Shown here: in pieces, positions 15,770 through 25,042 of the stretch
How the letters are laid out: each line of letters starts with the position of its first letter
Position numbering within the stretch: the first letter of the stretch is position 1
Assembly (NCBI RefSeq): GCF_041677825.1
Contig: NZ_JBAYPG010000014.1
Coordinates: forward strand, 12,534-76,533
Source of the DNA: Castellaniella sp041677825
Lineage (GTDB): Bacteria; Pseudomonadota; Gammaproteobacteria; Burkholderiales; Burkholderiaceae_B
Direction: 5' to 3'
DNA: 64,000 bases
Program-made: the position numbers and the translations under genes
Notes under the pieces: generated by a model
What the model was told of the DNA's origin: nothing
What the model saw: the letters and a program-made list of their open reading frames with translations, nothing else
The model's database searches: none

Positions 15770-17239
15770 TCAGCTGGAATGATCAGGCCGCTGTGTCAGG
15801 CGTGCCGGGAAAGGCTGGGCGATGGGCTGCTGTGATCCGGTCGCCGCGGGCTCGAGGTATCCGCCGCCCAGCGCCGTCGCCAGCTGGATGTCCAGCAGGT
15901 AGGCCTGGGTATGCAGATCGCTGGTCTGCACGGTCTGCTTGAGGACTTCGTTCTGGGCCAGCAGTACCTGGATGAAATTGCCCAGCCCTGCCTTGTAGCG
16001 CTGCAGGGCCACGTCGTAGGCCGAGGTGATGGATTGGAGGCTGGCTTCCTGGTGCCGGATCTGTTCCTGCAGGGCCTGGATGGATGCACTCGCATCGGCC
16101 ACTTCACGAATCGCGGTGACAATGGTCTGGTTGTATTGCGCAATGGCCTCATCGCGCGCCGCACGCCGGCCGGCCAATTGGGCGTTCAGGGCGCCGGCAT
16201 TGAAAATGGGCAGCGTGATCACTGGCCCCACACTCAGGTTTCGGCTGTTGCTGCGCAACAATTGATCCAGACCCAACGACAGAAACCCTGCGGCGGCCGA
16301 CAGGTCGATATTGGGCAGGAAATCCGCCTTGGCGGCGGAGATCTCGGCGCCTGCCGCCTGCGCCTGCAGGCGTGCGGCGGCAATGTCGGCGCGCCGTCCG
16401 AGCAGCGCCATGGGCATGTGCATGGGTACGCCAGCCGGTATCGCACGGTACGGCCGCAGGGCCGGTTGTGGCAGTTGTTCCGGTGCCTTGCCCAGCAAGG
16501 CCGCCAGCCGGTGCTGCAGCAGGACGGCGTTGTTGCGCACCTGACCCAGCTGCACCCGGGCGGCCGAGACGGCCGAGTCGGCCTGGTCCACGTCCACCTG
16601 GGTACCCAGACCGTTGTCATAGCGTGCCCGTGTGATGGCCAGGGCATCCTCGAGCTTGCCGACAATGTCCTTGATTGCCACCGCCTGTGCCTGGGCGTCC
16701 TGCTGCTGGAAATAGGCCTGGGCGACGGCCGACACCAGCAGGTTGCGGGCCTGCCGCTCCATCGCCTGCGCGGCTGCTGTACGCTGGCGCGCTGCGGTGG
16801 TCAGGGCTTTTTGTCGACCCCACAGATCCGGGTCGAAATTCAGTTGCAGGGACAAACCCGTATCACTCTGGTATGAACCGCCCAGTGGCGGCGGATAAAT
16901 GTAGGATTCACTCAGGCGCTCGCGCGTGAACTGATACTGGGCGTTGATCTGCGGCCACTGCACCGCCCGCGCGCCGCGCGCGGCCGCCTGTGCGATCCGC
17001 ACGCGCGCCATGGCCGCCTGCAGGTCGGGATTGCCCTGCAGCGCTGCGTCGATCAGGTCGTCGAGCTGGGTATCCGCGTAGCGCGTCCACCAGTGCGGCT
17101 CGGGCCATTCGACGCCTGCCGGGTCCTGTTCCAGTGCCAGATCGCCTGCATCGAGTGCTGCTGCGGCAGGGGCACCCGGGTCCATCGGAGCGCAGGCGGT
17201 CAGTGCCAGGAGCAACATGAGGGTGAGCAGGGGTTTCAT
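15770..17239 (-). CDS. RND/MFS outer-membrane efflux lipoprotein, NodT family
   Basis: A 489-residue outer-membrane factor. The signal peptide ends in a lipobox L-T-A-C16, so the mature protein is lipid-anchored. Two OEP repeats of paired helices follow, with the R-A-D-I-A-A-A motif near residue 320. ATG 17239 (M-K-P-L-L-T-L) is chosen as it starts the signal peptide; a frame 29 codons longer runs through the operator. It forms the trimeric channel for EmrAB. A candidate MarR site lies 30-50 bp upstream of the start. Confidence 0.9.
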   Translation of the reverse strand: MKPLLTLMLLLALTACAPMDPGAPAAAALDAGDLALEQDPAGVEWPEPHWWTRYADTQLDDLIDAALQGNPDLQAAMARVRIAQAAARGARAVQWPQINAQYQFTRERLSESYIYPPPLGGSYQSDTGLSLQLNFDPDLWGRQKALTTAARQRTAAAQAMERQARNLLVSAVAQAYFQQQDAQAQAVAIKDIVGKLEDALAITRARYDNGLGTQVDVDQADSAVSAARVQLGQVRNNAVLLQHRLAALLGKAPEQLPQPALRPYRAIPAGVPMHMPMALLGRRADIAAARLQAQAAGAEISAAKADFLPNIDLSAAAGFLSLGLDQLLRSNSRNLSVGPVITLPIFNAGALNAQLAGRRAARDEAIAQYNQTIVTAIREVADASASIQALQEQIRHQEASLQSITSAYDVALQRYKAGLGNFIQVLLAQNEVLKQTVQTSDLHTQAYLLDIQLATALGGGYLEPAATGSQQPIAQPFPARLTQRPDHSS

Positions 17240-17268
17240 GGGTTTGGCAGAACGGTTGTACGGGTCAT

Positions 17269-17290
17269 TATCTGACCAGGCAGGTAAATA
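17269..17290. promoter_or_regulatory. Candidate MarR operator before the outer-membrane efflux gene
   Basis: TATCTGACCAGGCAGGTAAATA matches 17960-17980 upstream of marR at most positions (TATCTGAC-Y-AGGCA-N2-TAAAT). Two copies in front of two genes of one efflux operon point to the MarR protein as the binder. Confidence 0.6.
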
Positions 17291-17371
17291 GTGGCATGCA
17301 TGTCGTTGACGATGGGGATCAGGCACCGGGCGGCTGGAAGCCGCGCGCAGGACTGCGGGACGCTTCGGGGC

Positions 17372-17938
17372 CTATTCGAGAGTGGCTTCGCTGGCCTGGC
17401 GCAACTTGTGCTCGCCGTTGATGATCATGCGCCTGAGCAGCGCCAGCAGCATGTGCACCTCATCTTCGGACAAGCCCTGCAGATGCAGGTTCAATGCATC
17501 GGCCACGATGGGCAGGATCTGGTCGGTGAGTGCATGGCCTGCGTCGGTGAGAACGACCTTGACGACCCGCCGGTCCTGTGGAATGCGTTCGCGGCGGATG
17601 ACGTCCTTGGCTTCGAGCCGGTCGAGCATGCGGGTGACGGCCCCTGTGTCCACATTCATGACGCGCGCCAGTTCGGCCGGGGTGTCCGTGCCCTTGTGCT
17701 TGATGAGCAGAAGGGGGCGCCACTGGTTGGCCGTGAGCCCCAGCGGCAGGGTGTCCAGGTCGATGACCTTGTTGATCAGCCCATGCAGGTGACGCACCAG
17801 TACGCCCACATTGCGATCGGCGGCCAGATCGCCGGGCGCGCGACCATAGAACCGGCCGCCCGACTGGCGGGGGGGCGAGCCGGCCAGCCCGGCCGGTTGC
17901 GATCGTGGCGTGTCTGAAGATGGGGTGATGTCCTGCAT
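17372..17938 (-). CDS. MarR family transcriptional regulator
   Basis: A 188-residue regulator with a winged helix at about residues 70-140, with the segments T-A-N-Q-W-R, T-P-A-E-L-A-R-V-M and D-R-R-V-V-K-V-V-L-T in the wing. The first 35 residues are Pro/Gly/Ser-rich and poorly conserved, so translation could start later. It lies upstream of and in line with the efflux genes, separated by 132 bp that hold a second operator copy. It most likely represses itself and the pump and is released by the pump's substrates. Confidence 0.88.
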   Translation of the reverse strand: MQDITPSSDTPRSQPAGLAGSPPRQSGGRFYGRAPGDLAADRNVGVLVRHLHGLINKVIDLDTLPLGLTANQWRPLLLIKHKGTDTPAELARVMNVDTGAVTRMLDRLEAKDVIRRERIPQDRRVVKVVLTDAGHALTDQILPIVADALNLHLQGLSEDEVHMLLALLRRMIINGEHKLRQASEATLE

Positions 17939-17959
17939 GCCGGGATTTTAACGCCGAAC

Positions 17960-17980
17960 TATCTGACTAGGCAACTAAAT
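17960..17980. promoter_or_regulatory. Candidate MarR operator before marR
   Basis: TATCTGACTAGGCAACTAAAT lies about 22 bp upstream of the marR start. Its reverse strand reads TAGTTGCCTAGTCAGATA, an imperfect palindrome of the TAGTTGCCTAGGCAACTA type that MarR/EmrR proteins bind. A second copy is at 17269-17290. Confidence 0.65.
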
Positions 17981-18069
17981 GCTTGCCTTGTATGCTGCCC
18001 CGGGCCCGATCCCGCTGATCGGTCTGGCCGCACGCATCACGCAGCGGTCACCCGTGCGATGCCGAGCGC

Positions 18070-18126
18070 ATTCACCGGGCACATTCACTGGGTACATTCA
18101 CGGGGCGCATTCACCGCGTACATTCA
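18070..18126. repeat. 13-bp tandem repeat (ATTCAC-N7, four units) ending on a stop codon
   Basis: Units start at 18070, 18083, 18096 and 18109, each ATTCAC followed by a G/C-rich heptamer. A fifth partial copy (ATTCA, 18122-18126) contains the stop codon of the acyl-CoA dehydrogenase gene. The rest of 17939-18123 holds no gene. Confidence 0.85.
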
Positions 18127-19254
18127 GGCCAGTTCGCGGGCGATGATGTTGCGCTGGATTTCGGACGTGCCTTCGTAGATTTGCAGCACCTTGGCATCAC
18201 GAAACAGTTTTTCGGCCGGGTATTCGGTCGAGTACCCCATACCACCGAAGATCTGCATGGTCTCGGTGGCTGCCCAGATCGCGGCATCGGCGGCATAGAC
18301 CTTGGCCATCGAGGCCTGCAGGGTATTGCGCTGCCCATGGTCGAGCCGCCAGGCGGCCTGGTAGGTCAGCAGGCGAGCGGCTTCGAGGCGCAGGCGCATG
18401 TCGGCGAGGCGGTGTGCGATGGCCTGGTGGTGCAGCAATGGTTTGCCCATGGATTCCCGCTTGCGGGCGTAATCGAGGGATTCGTCCATGCAGCGCTGGA
18501 TCAGCCCCACGCCAAAGGCCGCCACCATGGGGCGGGAGCGGTCAAAGACCTGCATTGCCAGCGCGAACCCTGCGCCTTCGTCTCCCAGGCGGTGGTCGTC
18601 GGGGACGAAGACGTCATCGAAGAACACCTCGGCCGTGGGGGCGGCCTTTTGCCCGAGCTTGGACAGGGGTTTGCCCACGGTCAGGCCCGGGCTGCCGGCG
18701 GGCAGGATGAAGGCGGACAACCCGCGGTAGCTGCCGTCCGGGTCCGTTTTGGCAAATGCCACGAAGAATTCGGCCAGATTGGCGTTCGAAATCCAGATTT
18801 TGCTGCCATTGAGGCGGTACCCTCCGGCCACGCGCTCGGCCCGGCTGCGTATGCCGGCTACATCCGAGCCGGCGTGGGGTTCGGTGAGGGCGAAGCTGGC
18901 CATGGCCCCGTCGGCCAGGCGGCGCAGATAATGCGCCTGTTGCTCGTGCGTGCCGGCAATCAGTATGGGTTCGGCAGCAAGCGCATTGATGCACAGGGCA
19001 GCGCCGATCCCCAGGCACCCGTAGCATAGGGCTTCGGTGATCAGGACGAGTTCGAGACAGCCCAGACCCGGGCCACCCAGGGATTCCGGCAACGTGGCAT
19101 TGACCAGGCCCAGGCGCACGGCTGCGTCATGGACTTCGGCCGGGAAGGTGGCCAGGCGATCGGCTTCGACGGCACGGGGCAGAATCTCGCGCTGGGTGAA
19201 CTGCTGGGCGAGTGTCTGGATCTGGCGCTGCTGCTCGGAAAGTTCGAATTGCAT
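18124..19254 (-). CDS. Acyl-CoA dehydrogenase
   Basis: A 376-residue FAD enzyme of the classical short/medium-chain type. It has F-A-L-T-E-P-x-A-G-S-D near residue 127, K-I-W-I-S-N-A, and the C-terminal Y-E-G-T-S-E-I-Q with the catalytic glutamate at 361. It introduces the alpha-beta double bond in an acyl-CoA and gives electrons to ETF. It is 34 bp after the acyl-CoA synthetase gene and ends the LIV-type operon, so the imported acid is probably activated and then dehydrogenated. Confidence 0.9.
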   Translation of the reverse strand: MQFELSEQQRQIQTLAQQFTQREILPRAVEADRLATFPAEVHDAAVRLGLVNATLPESLGGPGLGCLELVLITEALCYGCLGIGAALCINALAAEPILIAGTHEQQAHYLRRLADGAMASFALTEPHAGSDVAGIRSRAERVAGGYRLNGSKIWISNANLAEFFVAFAKTDPDGSYRGLSAFILPAGSPGLTVGKPLSKLGQKAAPTAEVFFDDVFVPDDHRLGDEGAGFALAMQVFDRSRPMVAAFGVGLIQRCMDESLDYARKRESMGKPLLHHQAIAHRLADMRLRLEAARLLTYQAAWRLDHGQRNTLQASMAKVYAADAAIWAATETMQIFGGMGYSTEYPAEKLFRDAKVLQIYEGTSEIQRNIIARELA

Positions 19255-19288
19255 GGGTTCCCCGGGTCAGGTGTACAAGGCCTTGGCT

Positions 19289-21106
19289 TCAGGCGTACAG
19301 GGTCTCGATTTCGCTGGCGTAGGCGTCGTAGATGCTGGCGCGGCGGACTTTCATGGTGGCGGTCACTTCGCCATCGTCGTGGTCGAGCTCTTTGGTGAGC
19401 AGGTGGAAGCGCCGGATATTGGCTACCGGGGCGAGCGTGGCGTTGCCCGCGTCGATTTCAGCCTGTACCAGCGCATGCACCTGCTCGTGGGTGGCCAGCG
19501 AGCGGAAGTGGGTGAAGGCGATGCCGTGGCTTTCGGCCCACTTGCCGACGGTTTCAAAGTCGATCTGGATGAGGGCCGACACGAAGCGCCGGCCGTCGGC
19601 AATGACGATGCATTCCTTGATGTAGGGGCTGCCTTTCATCACGTTTTCGATTTCGGATGGCGTGATGTTCTTGCCCCCTGCGGTGATCATGATGTCTTTC
19701 ATCCGGTCGACGATGTAGATCTGTCCATTGCGCTCGGTTGCCAGATCGCCGGTATGCAGCCAGCCATCGTGTATGGTTTCGTGCGTGGCGGCCTCGTTCT
19801 TGTAATAGCCTGCGAACACCATCGGGCCACGTACCAGGAGCTCGCTCGTGGCGGGATCGATGCGGCAGTCGGCATTCAGGATGGCCGTGCCTACCGATGT
19901 GGGCTGCGGGTTCGACAGCGGCTGCCCGGTGACCATGCCGGTGGACTCGGTCAGGCCATAGACCTCGACCAGGGGCACACCGATATTGCGGAAAAAGCGC
20001 ACCACCGCAGGCGGTATGGGGGCGGCCCCGGTGAGCGCGACCCGGCAGCGGCGCAGACCGGTGAAGTTCTGCAGCGCACGCAGAATGATCCAGTACCAGA
20101 ATGCGTACGTCAGGCGCTGCGCCAGCGTGCGGTCGGCCCGCCTGACGTAAGAGAGCGATTCCGTCGCTGCCAGCGCCCGGTGAAACAGCCAGCGTCGGAT
20201 GCGCCCGGTCTCGGCGATCTTGATCATGATGGATGAGTGCAGCTTTTCCCAGATGCGTGGTACGCCCAGGAAAAGATTGGGGGCGATTTCGCGCAGGTCT
20301 TCCTGGACCGTGCGAATGGATTCGCCAAAATTGACCTGCGACCCCAGATAGATGGGTACGAAGGTGGTCAGCATCTGTTCGGCCACGTGGCACAGGGGCA
20401 GATAGGACAGGTGGCTGGAGGCCGGCGTGAGCTCGAGATGCGCAATGATCCCGGGCGATACCCCATGGATGTTGCGATAGCTGATCATCGCGCCCTTGGG
20501 CTTGCCGGTGGATCCCGAGGTATAGATCATCAGCCCGATGTCCTCCATGGACTGGGCCTCGAGCACTGAAGCGATGAACCCGGTGTGCTGGCGCTCGTAC
20601 TCGCGCCCCCTGGCTTCGACGTCGTCGTAGAGCAGGGTGATCGCAGCGATGCGTGGGTCCGTGTTGCGAAAGCCGTCGGGTTCGATGACGATCACCCGGC
20701 GCAGGCGGGGCAGTTGCCCGATGGCTTCGGCGATCTTGTCGACCTGCTCCTGGTCTTCGCAGACCACGATCTCGACATCGGCGTGGTTGACGACGTATGC
20801 CACTTCGGGCCAGGGGCTGGTGGCATAGACACCCACGGTGATTGCGCCCACCAGGCCGCAGCCCATCTGGGCCAGTACCCATTCGGTACGGTTCTCGGAA
20901 AGAATGCCGACATGGTCCCCCGGCTGCAGGCCCAGCGACACCAGCCCCAGGCCAAACCAGCCGGCACGCTGGTAATACGTCTGCCAGGTCAGCGGCTGCC
21001 AGATGCCGAAATCCTTCTGGTGCAGGGCGATGCGATCAGGGTGCGCCTGAGCGCGTTCGCGCAGCATCTGAGGCAATGTCAGATCGGGGATCGTGTGGGC
21101 ATGCAT
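19289..21106 (-). CDS. Long-chain fatty acyl-CoA synthetase type AMP-forming ligase
   Basis: A 605-residue ANL-superfamily ligase of the FAA1/FadD15 group. The ATP-binding Y-T-S-G-S-T-G-K-P-K-G is at residues 195-205, with Y-G-L-T-E-S and G-W-L-H-T-G-D further on and a long C-terminal lid. The ATG at 21106 lies one base after the livF stop (TGA-C-ATG); a longer frame into livF is a shadow. It makes an acyl-CoA from an acid, ATP and CoA. Coupling to a LIV-type importer suggests that the transporter brings in a carboxylic acid, not only an amino acid. Confidence 0.9.
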   Translation of the reverse strand: MHAHTIPDLTLPQMLRERAQAHPDRIALHQKDFGIWQPLTWQTYYQRAGWFGLGLVSLGLQPGDHVGILSENRTEWVLAQMGCGLVGAITVGVYATSPWPEVAYVVNHADVEIVVCEDQEQVDKIAEAIGQLPRLRRVIVIEPDGFRNTDPRIAAITLLYDDVEARGREYERQHTGFIASVLEAQSMEDIGLMIYTSGSTGKPKGAMISYRNIHGVSPGIIAHLELTPASSHLSYLPLCHVAEQMLTTFVPIYLGSQVNFGESIRTVQEDLREIAPNLFLGVPRIWEKLHSSIMIKIAETGRIRRWLFHRALAATESLSYVRRADRTLAQRLTYAFWYWIILRALQNFTGLRRCRVALTGAAPIPPAVVRFFRNIGVPLVEVYGLTESTGMVTGQPLSNPQPTSVGTAILNADCRIDPATSELLVRGPMVFAGYYKNEAATHETIHDGWLHTGDLATERNGQIYIVDRMKDIMITAGGKNITPSEIENVMKGSPYIKECIVIADGRRFVSALIQIDFETVGKWAESHGIAFTHFRSLATHEQVHALVQAEIDAGNATLAPVANIRRFHLLTKELDHDDGEVTATMKVRRASIYDAYASEIETLYA

Positions 21107-21107
21107 G

Positions 21108-21914
21108 TCACGACAGCCAGCGCTTGCGGCGCTTGTAGTGTTTGATGTTGCGGAAACTGCGAGATTCTCCCGCGCCGCCCACGCCCAGATAGAATTCACG
21201 TACGTCAGGGTCGTTGGCCAGGAAGTCGGCCGTGCCGTCGGTGACGATCTTGCCCATTTCCATGATGTAGCCGTAGTGGGCAACCGCCAGCGCGACCGAC
21301 GCGTTCTGTTCGACCAGCAGCATGGAAACCCCTTGTTCGGCATTGACCCGGGCGATGATGCGGAAAATGCTCTCGACCAGCAGCGGCGCCAGGCCAAGCG
21401 AAGGCTCGTCGAGCAGGATCAGTTCTGGGCGTGCGATCAGGGCGCGGCCAATTGCCAGCATCTGCTGCTCGCCACCCGACAGATAGCCCGCCAGACTGGT
21501 GCGCCGTTCGAACAGGCGGGGGAAGTACTCGTAGACCAGATCGAAGTCGGGTTTGCCCTGCCTGCGCCCGGCCAGGGCGTAAGTGGCCGCCAGCAGGTTT
21601 TCCTCGACCGTCAGGTCTTCGAAGACGCGCCGGCCTTCCATCACGTGGAACAGGCCCGCCCGCACCAGATCATGGGGCTGGCGGGCCTTGGTGTCGATGT
21701 CGCGGTACCGGATGGCACCGCTGGTGAGTTCGCCATCTTCGAGCGGGAGCAGGGCCGAGACCGCCTTGAGCGTGGTGCTCTTGCCAGCGCCGTTGGAGCC
21801 CAGCAGGGCCACGATCTGGCCTTGCCGGACCTGCAGCGACAAACCACGCAACACCTGGACGCTCTTGTTGTAGAACACTTCGATGTTGTTGAGCTCGAGT
21901 ACGGTGGCGGCCAT
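21108..21914 (-). CDS. livF: LIV-type ABC transporter ATPase, LivF family
   Basis: A 268-residue ATPase. Walker A G-S-N-G-A-G-K-S-T is at residues 39-47, the signature L-S-G-G-E-Q-Q near 143 and Walker B L-I-L-L-D-E-P near 165. The C-terminal about 25 residues are longer than in most LivF proteins and basic. It begins four bases after the livK stop and works with LivG, LivH and LivM. Confidence 0.92.
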   Translation of the reverse strand: MAATVLELNNIEVFYNKSVQVLRGLSLQVRQGQIVALLGSNGAGKSTTLKAVSALLPLEDGELTSGAIRYRDIDTKARQPHDLVRAGLFHVMEGRRVFEDLTVEENLLAATYALAGRRQGKPDFDLVYEYFPRLFERRTSLAGYLSGGEQQMLAIGRALIARPELILLDEPSLGLAPLLVESIFRIIARVNAEQGVSMLLVEQNASVALAVAHYGYIMEMGKIVTDGTADFLANDPDVREFYLGVGGAGESRSFRNIKHYKRRKRWLS

Positions 21915-21918
21915 GCAC

Positions 21919-23091
21919 CTACTCCAGGATGATCCAGTCGGACACCGGCAGCATCTTGCCCTGGCTGACGTCGGCCTGATAGATGCGGCCCACGGGAATC
22001 GAATTGCCGCGGATCGTGATGGGCACGCCGATCAGACCCCCGGTATCGAAGTCCTCGAGCGAATTCAATGCCGCCTTCATGTTTTCGGCTGTCATCTCCT
22101 TGCCTTCGGCAAGTACGCGACGAGCCGATTCGGCATACAGCATGGCCGACAGGAAACCCTGGATATAGGGGACGTTCTGGTAGTCGGGGCGCATTTCACG
22201 GATCTTTTCCAGCATCGGCGCGGATTCGGAATCGTCGTAGTAGTAGCGATAAGGCATCACGCCCATGAACCCGTCGGCCACATCCTTCATCTGCATGACG
22301 GTGGAGTTGTCCATTGTCCAGAAGGTGCCCATGAACTTGGTGTCCATCCCCATCTTGCGGGCCTGTTCGATGAACTCGGGAATGGGCGCCAGGATGTATC
22401 CATGGAAGATGGTGTAATCGGGCCGTGCACGGCGCATCTTGGCGATTTCGGTCGAGACATCGACGCTGCCCGGTGGCGTCATGAGTTCTGCCACGACTTC
22501 CAGGCCGAGATCCTGCGCGGTCTTGCGGCTGGTCTCGATGGGGTCGCGGCCGAATTCGGAGTCGGAATAGACGAAGGCGACCCGTGCACCGGGGGATTCA
22601 TCGGCGATGTGGCGCAGAAGAATGCCGAACATTTCTGTGTAATCGGGCCCGACCAGAAACTGATAGGGGTATTTTTCCGGATCGTTGAGTTCGCTGGCGA
22701 ACGAGGCGCCCGACATGAGAATGCTGTTCTTGCGGTTGAGCTCGTTGTTGATGGTTTTGCTGAAACCGGTCGAGTCGCCGTAATAGAAGTTGACGTCGTT
22801 CTGGCTGGTGATTTTCTTGAAGGCGGCCACCGAGGCATCGACCTTGTAGCCGCTGTCCTCGGGCACGTAGCGCAGCATGTGGCCATCGATGCCGCCGGCA
22901 TCGTTGACCATCTTGACGTAGTCCTGGATCCCGGCATGGATGCCGATGCCGGCGAAGGAAAACACCCCGCTCATGGGGATGGATCCGCCGATGACGATTT
23001 CCTTTTCTTCGGCGTGGGCGAGGCCGGCCGCGCCCAGCATGCCGGCAACGACCGCGCCGGCCAGCCAATGTTTCACGGTGTGGATGTTCAT
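21919..23091 (-). CDS. LIV-type ABC transporter periplasmic binding protein
   Basis: A 390-residue binding protein of the Leu/Ile/Val-binding (Peripla_BP_6) fold. A Sec signal peptide with cleavage near A-H-A-E (about residue 28) is followed by G-G-S-I-P-M-S-G. The start has GGAGA upstream. The ligand may be a branched-chain amino acid, an amide or an aromatic/aliphatic acid; the adjoining acyl-CoA synthetase favours an acid. It sits between livM and livF. Confidence 0.9.
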   Translation of the reverse strand: MNIHTVKHWLAGAVVAGMLGAAGLAHAEEKEIVIGGSIPMSGVFSFAGIGIHAGIQDYVKMVNDAGGIDGHMLRYVPEDSGYKVDASVAAFKKITSQNDVNFYYGDSTGFSKTINNELNRKNSILMSGASFASELNDPEKYPYQFLVGPDYTEMFGILLRHIADESPGARVAFVYSDSEFGRDPIETSRKTAQDLGLEVVAELMTPPGSVDVSTEIAKMRRARPDYTIFHGYILAPIPEFIEQARKMGMDTKFMGTFWTMDNSTVMQMKDVADGFMGVMPYRYYYDDSESAPMLEKIREMRPDYQNVPYIQGFLSAMLYAESARRVLAEGKEMTAENMKAALNSLEDFDTGGLIGVPITIRGNSIPVGRIYQADVSQGKMLPVSDWIILE

Positions 23092-23113
23092 AGTGTCTCC
23101 TGCTTGCCTTGGT

Positions 23114-24154
23114 TCATGACCGGAATGGCCAGAGGTGGAAAAAACGCTGCGTACGTCGCCATACTTCCTGAAGACCCAGCGGTTCGAAGATCAGAAAGCC
23201 GATGATCAGCAGGCCATAGACGATGGTGCGCACCGGGGAGAGAATGAGGGTGGTGTCGGCCGAAATGGGCAGCCAGCCGATGATCAGCTTGAGCGCTTCC
23301 GGCACCATGGTGATGAAGGCGGCCCCGAGAATGCTGCCCAGCAACGACCCCATGCCGCCCACGATGATGGCGGTGAGAAAGAAAATGGACATCGACAGGG
23401 GAAAGCTCTCGGGCGTGATGATGCGGAAGAAATACGCCCACAGCCCACCCGCCACGCCGGCATAGAATGAAGAGATCCCGAACGAAAGCAGCTTGTAGCG
23501 CAGCAGCCGGATACCCAGGACTTCGGCAGAAATGTCACGGTCGCGGATGGCGATGAAGGCCCGCCCGGTACGCGAGCGGAACAGGTTGGCCGACCCCAGA
23601 AGCATCAGGATGGTGATGGGCATCACCATCCAGTAGAAGCGAAAGGATGTGTCGAGGTCCACGCCCAGGATGCGCGCAGGATTCACCATCAGCCCGCCGG
23701 TACCACCCGTGACCGACTGCCAGTTGGAAAAGACGAAATGCAGGATCATGGAGGCTGCAATGGTGGCAATCGCCAGGTACAGCCCCTTGACGCGCAGCGA
23801 GGGGATGCCGACGATGAAGCCGGCCACCATGGTGACGGCGCCGGCCGCCAGCAGGCTGATGACGACCGGCAGGTCGATGATCCCCTGCAGTACGGCCACG
23901 GTGTAGGCCCCTACCCCCATGAACGCCGCATGGCCCAGGCTGACCAGGCCGGTATAGCCTGTGAGGATGTTCAAACCGGCGGCGCTGCCGATGTTGATCA
24001 GCATGAGGCAGGCGAGATAGAGCCAGTATTCGTTGGCTGAAAACGGGAAAATCAGCAGAACCGCGCCCAGCGCCGCCAGCCACGCATATTGCGTACGGGT
24101 ATCGAACAGGGCCTCATCGTGCCGGTAACTGAATCGTGCGGTGCCGATGCGCAT
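23114..24154 (-). CDS. livM: LIV-type ABC transporter permease, LivM family
   Basis: A 346-residue inner-membrane permease with about nine helices and the LivM-family segments G-Y-T-G-L-V-S-L-G-H-A-A-F near residue 66 and G-G-M-G-S-L-L-G-S near residue 270. Its start overlaps the livH stop by one base (TGATG), so translation is coupled. Confidence 0.92.
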   Translation of the reverse strand: MRIGTARFSYRHDEALFDTRTQYAWLAALGAVLLIFPFSANEYWLYLACLMLINIGSAAGLNILTGYTGLVSLGHAAFMGVGAYTVAVLQGIIDLPVVISLLAAGAVTMVAGFIVGIPSLRVKGLYLAIATIAASMILHFVFSNWQSVTGGTGGLMVNPARILGVDLDTSFRFYWMVMPITILMLLGSANLFRSRTGRAFIAIRDRDISAEVLGIRLLRYKLLSFGISSFYAGVAGGLWAYFFRIITPESFPLSMSIFFLTAIIVGGMGSLLGSILGAAFITMVPEALKLIIGWLPISADTTLILSPVRTIVYGLLIIGFLIFEPLGLQEVWRRTQRFFHLWPFRS

Positions 24155-25038
24155 CAGAGCCTCTCGATCTCGCGCGTGCCGAACAGCCCGTAGGGCCGGA
24201 TCATCAGCACCGCGATCAGAATCATGAAGGTGGCCACGATCTTGAATTCGCCACCCAGAAACCCGCTGGCCCAGGCCTCGATGAGGCCAATGGCCAGGCC
24301 GGCGACCAGGGCCCCCAGAACACTGTCGAGCCCGCCGGCGATCACCACCACCAGCACCGACAGGCCAAACACGCCCATGGACGGCGAGATGCCCCCGACC
24401 GCGCCCACCAGGATGCCGGCCATGGTGGCAATCATGGCGGCCACGATCCAGGACAGCGAAAACACCCTGGGCACGTTGATGCCCATGGAATAGGCGGCCG
24501 CCTGGTCGAATGCGGTGGCCCGCAGCGCCACGCCACCGCGCCAGTAGCGGAAGACCAGCAGGACGATGGCGATCAGCAGCGCGGTGACGAGAAAGCCGTA
24601 GAACACCTTGGACGGCACGAAGGCTTCACCGATGAAGATGGCGTCATCGGGCAGGAAGGCTGGCATGCGGCGTGGCGATGCCGTCCAGACCAGTTCGACC
24701 AGCCCCACCAGGACGGCGGCCAGCCCCACGGTGATCATGAAGGTGGAAATGGGTGATTCGCCCACCATGGGGCGGATGGTCAGGCGTTCGATCAGCCCGC
24801 CGGCCAGCCCGCCCACGATGATGGCCGCAACAATGGCCAGCCAGATCGGCAGGCCGAGATCGACCGCGAAGCCGAAGCACAGATAGGCGCCCAGCATGAG
24901 CATTTCGCCGATGGCCAGGTTGACCACCCCGGTGCTTTTGAAGATGATGACGAAAGCCAGTGCCGTGAGGGCATACAGCCCGCCCGTACCCAGGCCCGCC
25001 AGGGTGACTTCGGCAAAGAAGACCCAATCGAACCCCAT
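24154..25038 (-). CDS. livH: LIV-type ABC transporter permease, LivH family
   Basis: A 294-residue permease with eight to nine helices; G-L-Y-A-L-T-A-L-A-F near residue 18 and G-E-M-L-M-L-G-A-Y near residue 43 are family-typical. ATG 25038 is just after the livG stop at 25043; longer frames read into livG. It pairs with LivM as the channel of the importer. Confidence 0.92.
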   Translation of the reverse strand: MGFDWVFFAEVTLAGLGTGGLYALTALAFVIIFKSTGVVNLAIGEMLMLGAYLCFGFAVDLGLPIWLAIVAAIIVGGLAGGLIERLTIRPMVGESPISTFMITVGLAAVLVGLVELVWTASPRRMPAFLPDDAIFIGEAFVPSKVFYGFLVTALLIAIVLLVFRYWRGGVALRATAFDQAAAYSMGINVPRVFSLSWIVAAMIATMAGILVGAVGGISPSMGVFGLSVLVVVIAGGLDSVLGALVAGLAIGLIEAWASGFLGGEFKIVATFMILIAVLMIRPYGLFGTREIERL

Positions 25039-25042
25039 GGCA

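Noticed and set aside
18070..18126. CRISPR array
   Set aside because: The 13-bp repeats are directly adjacent without spacers and no cas gene is near.
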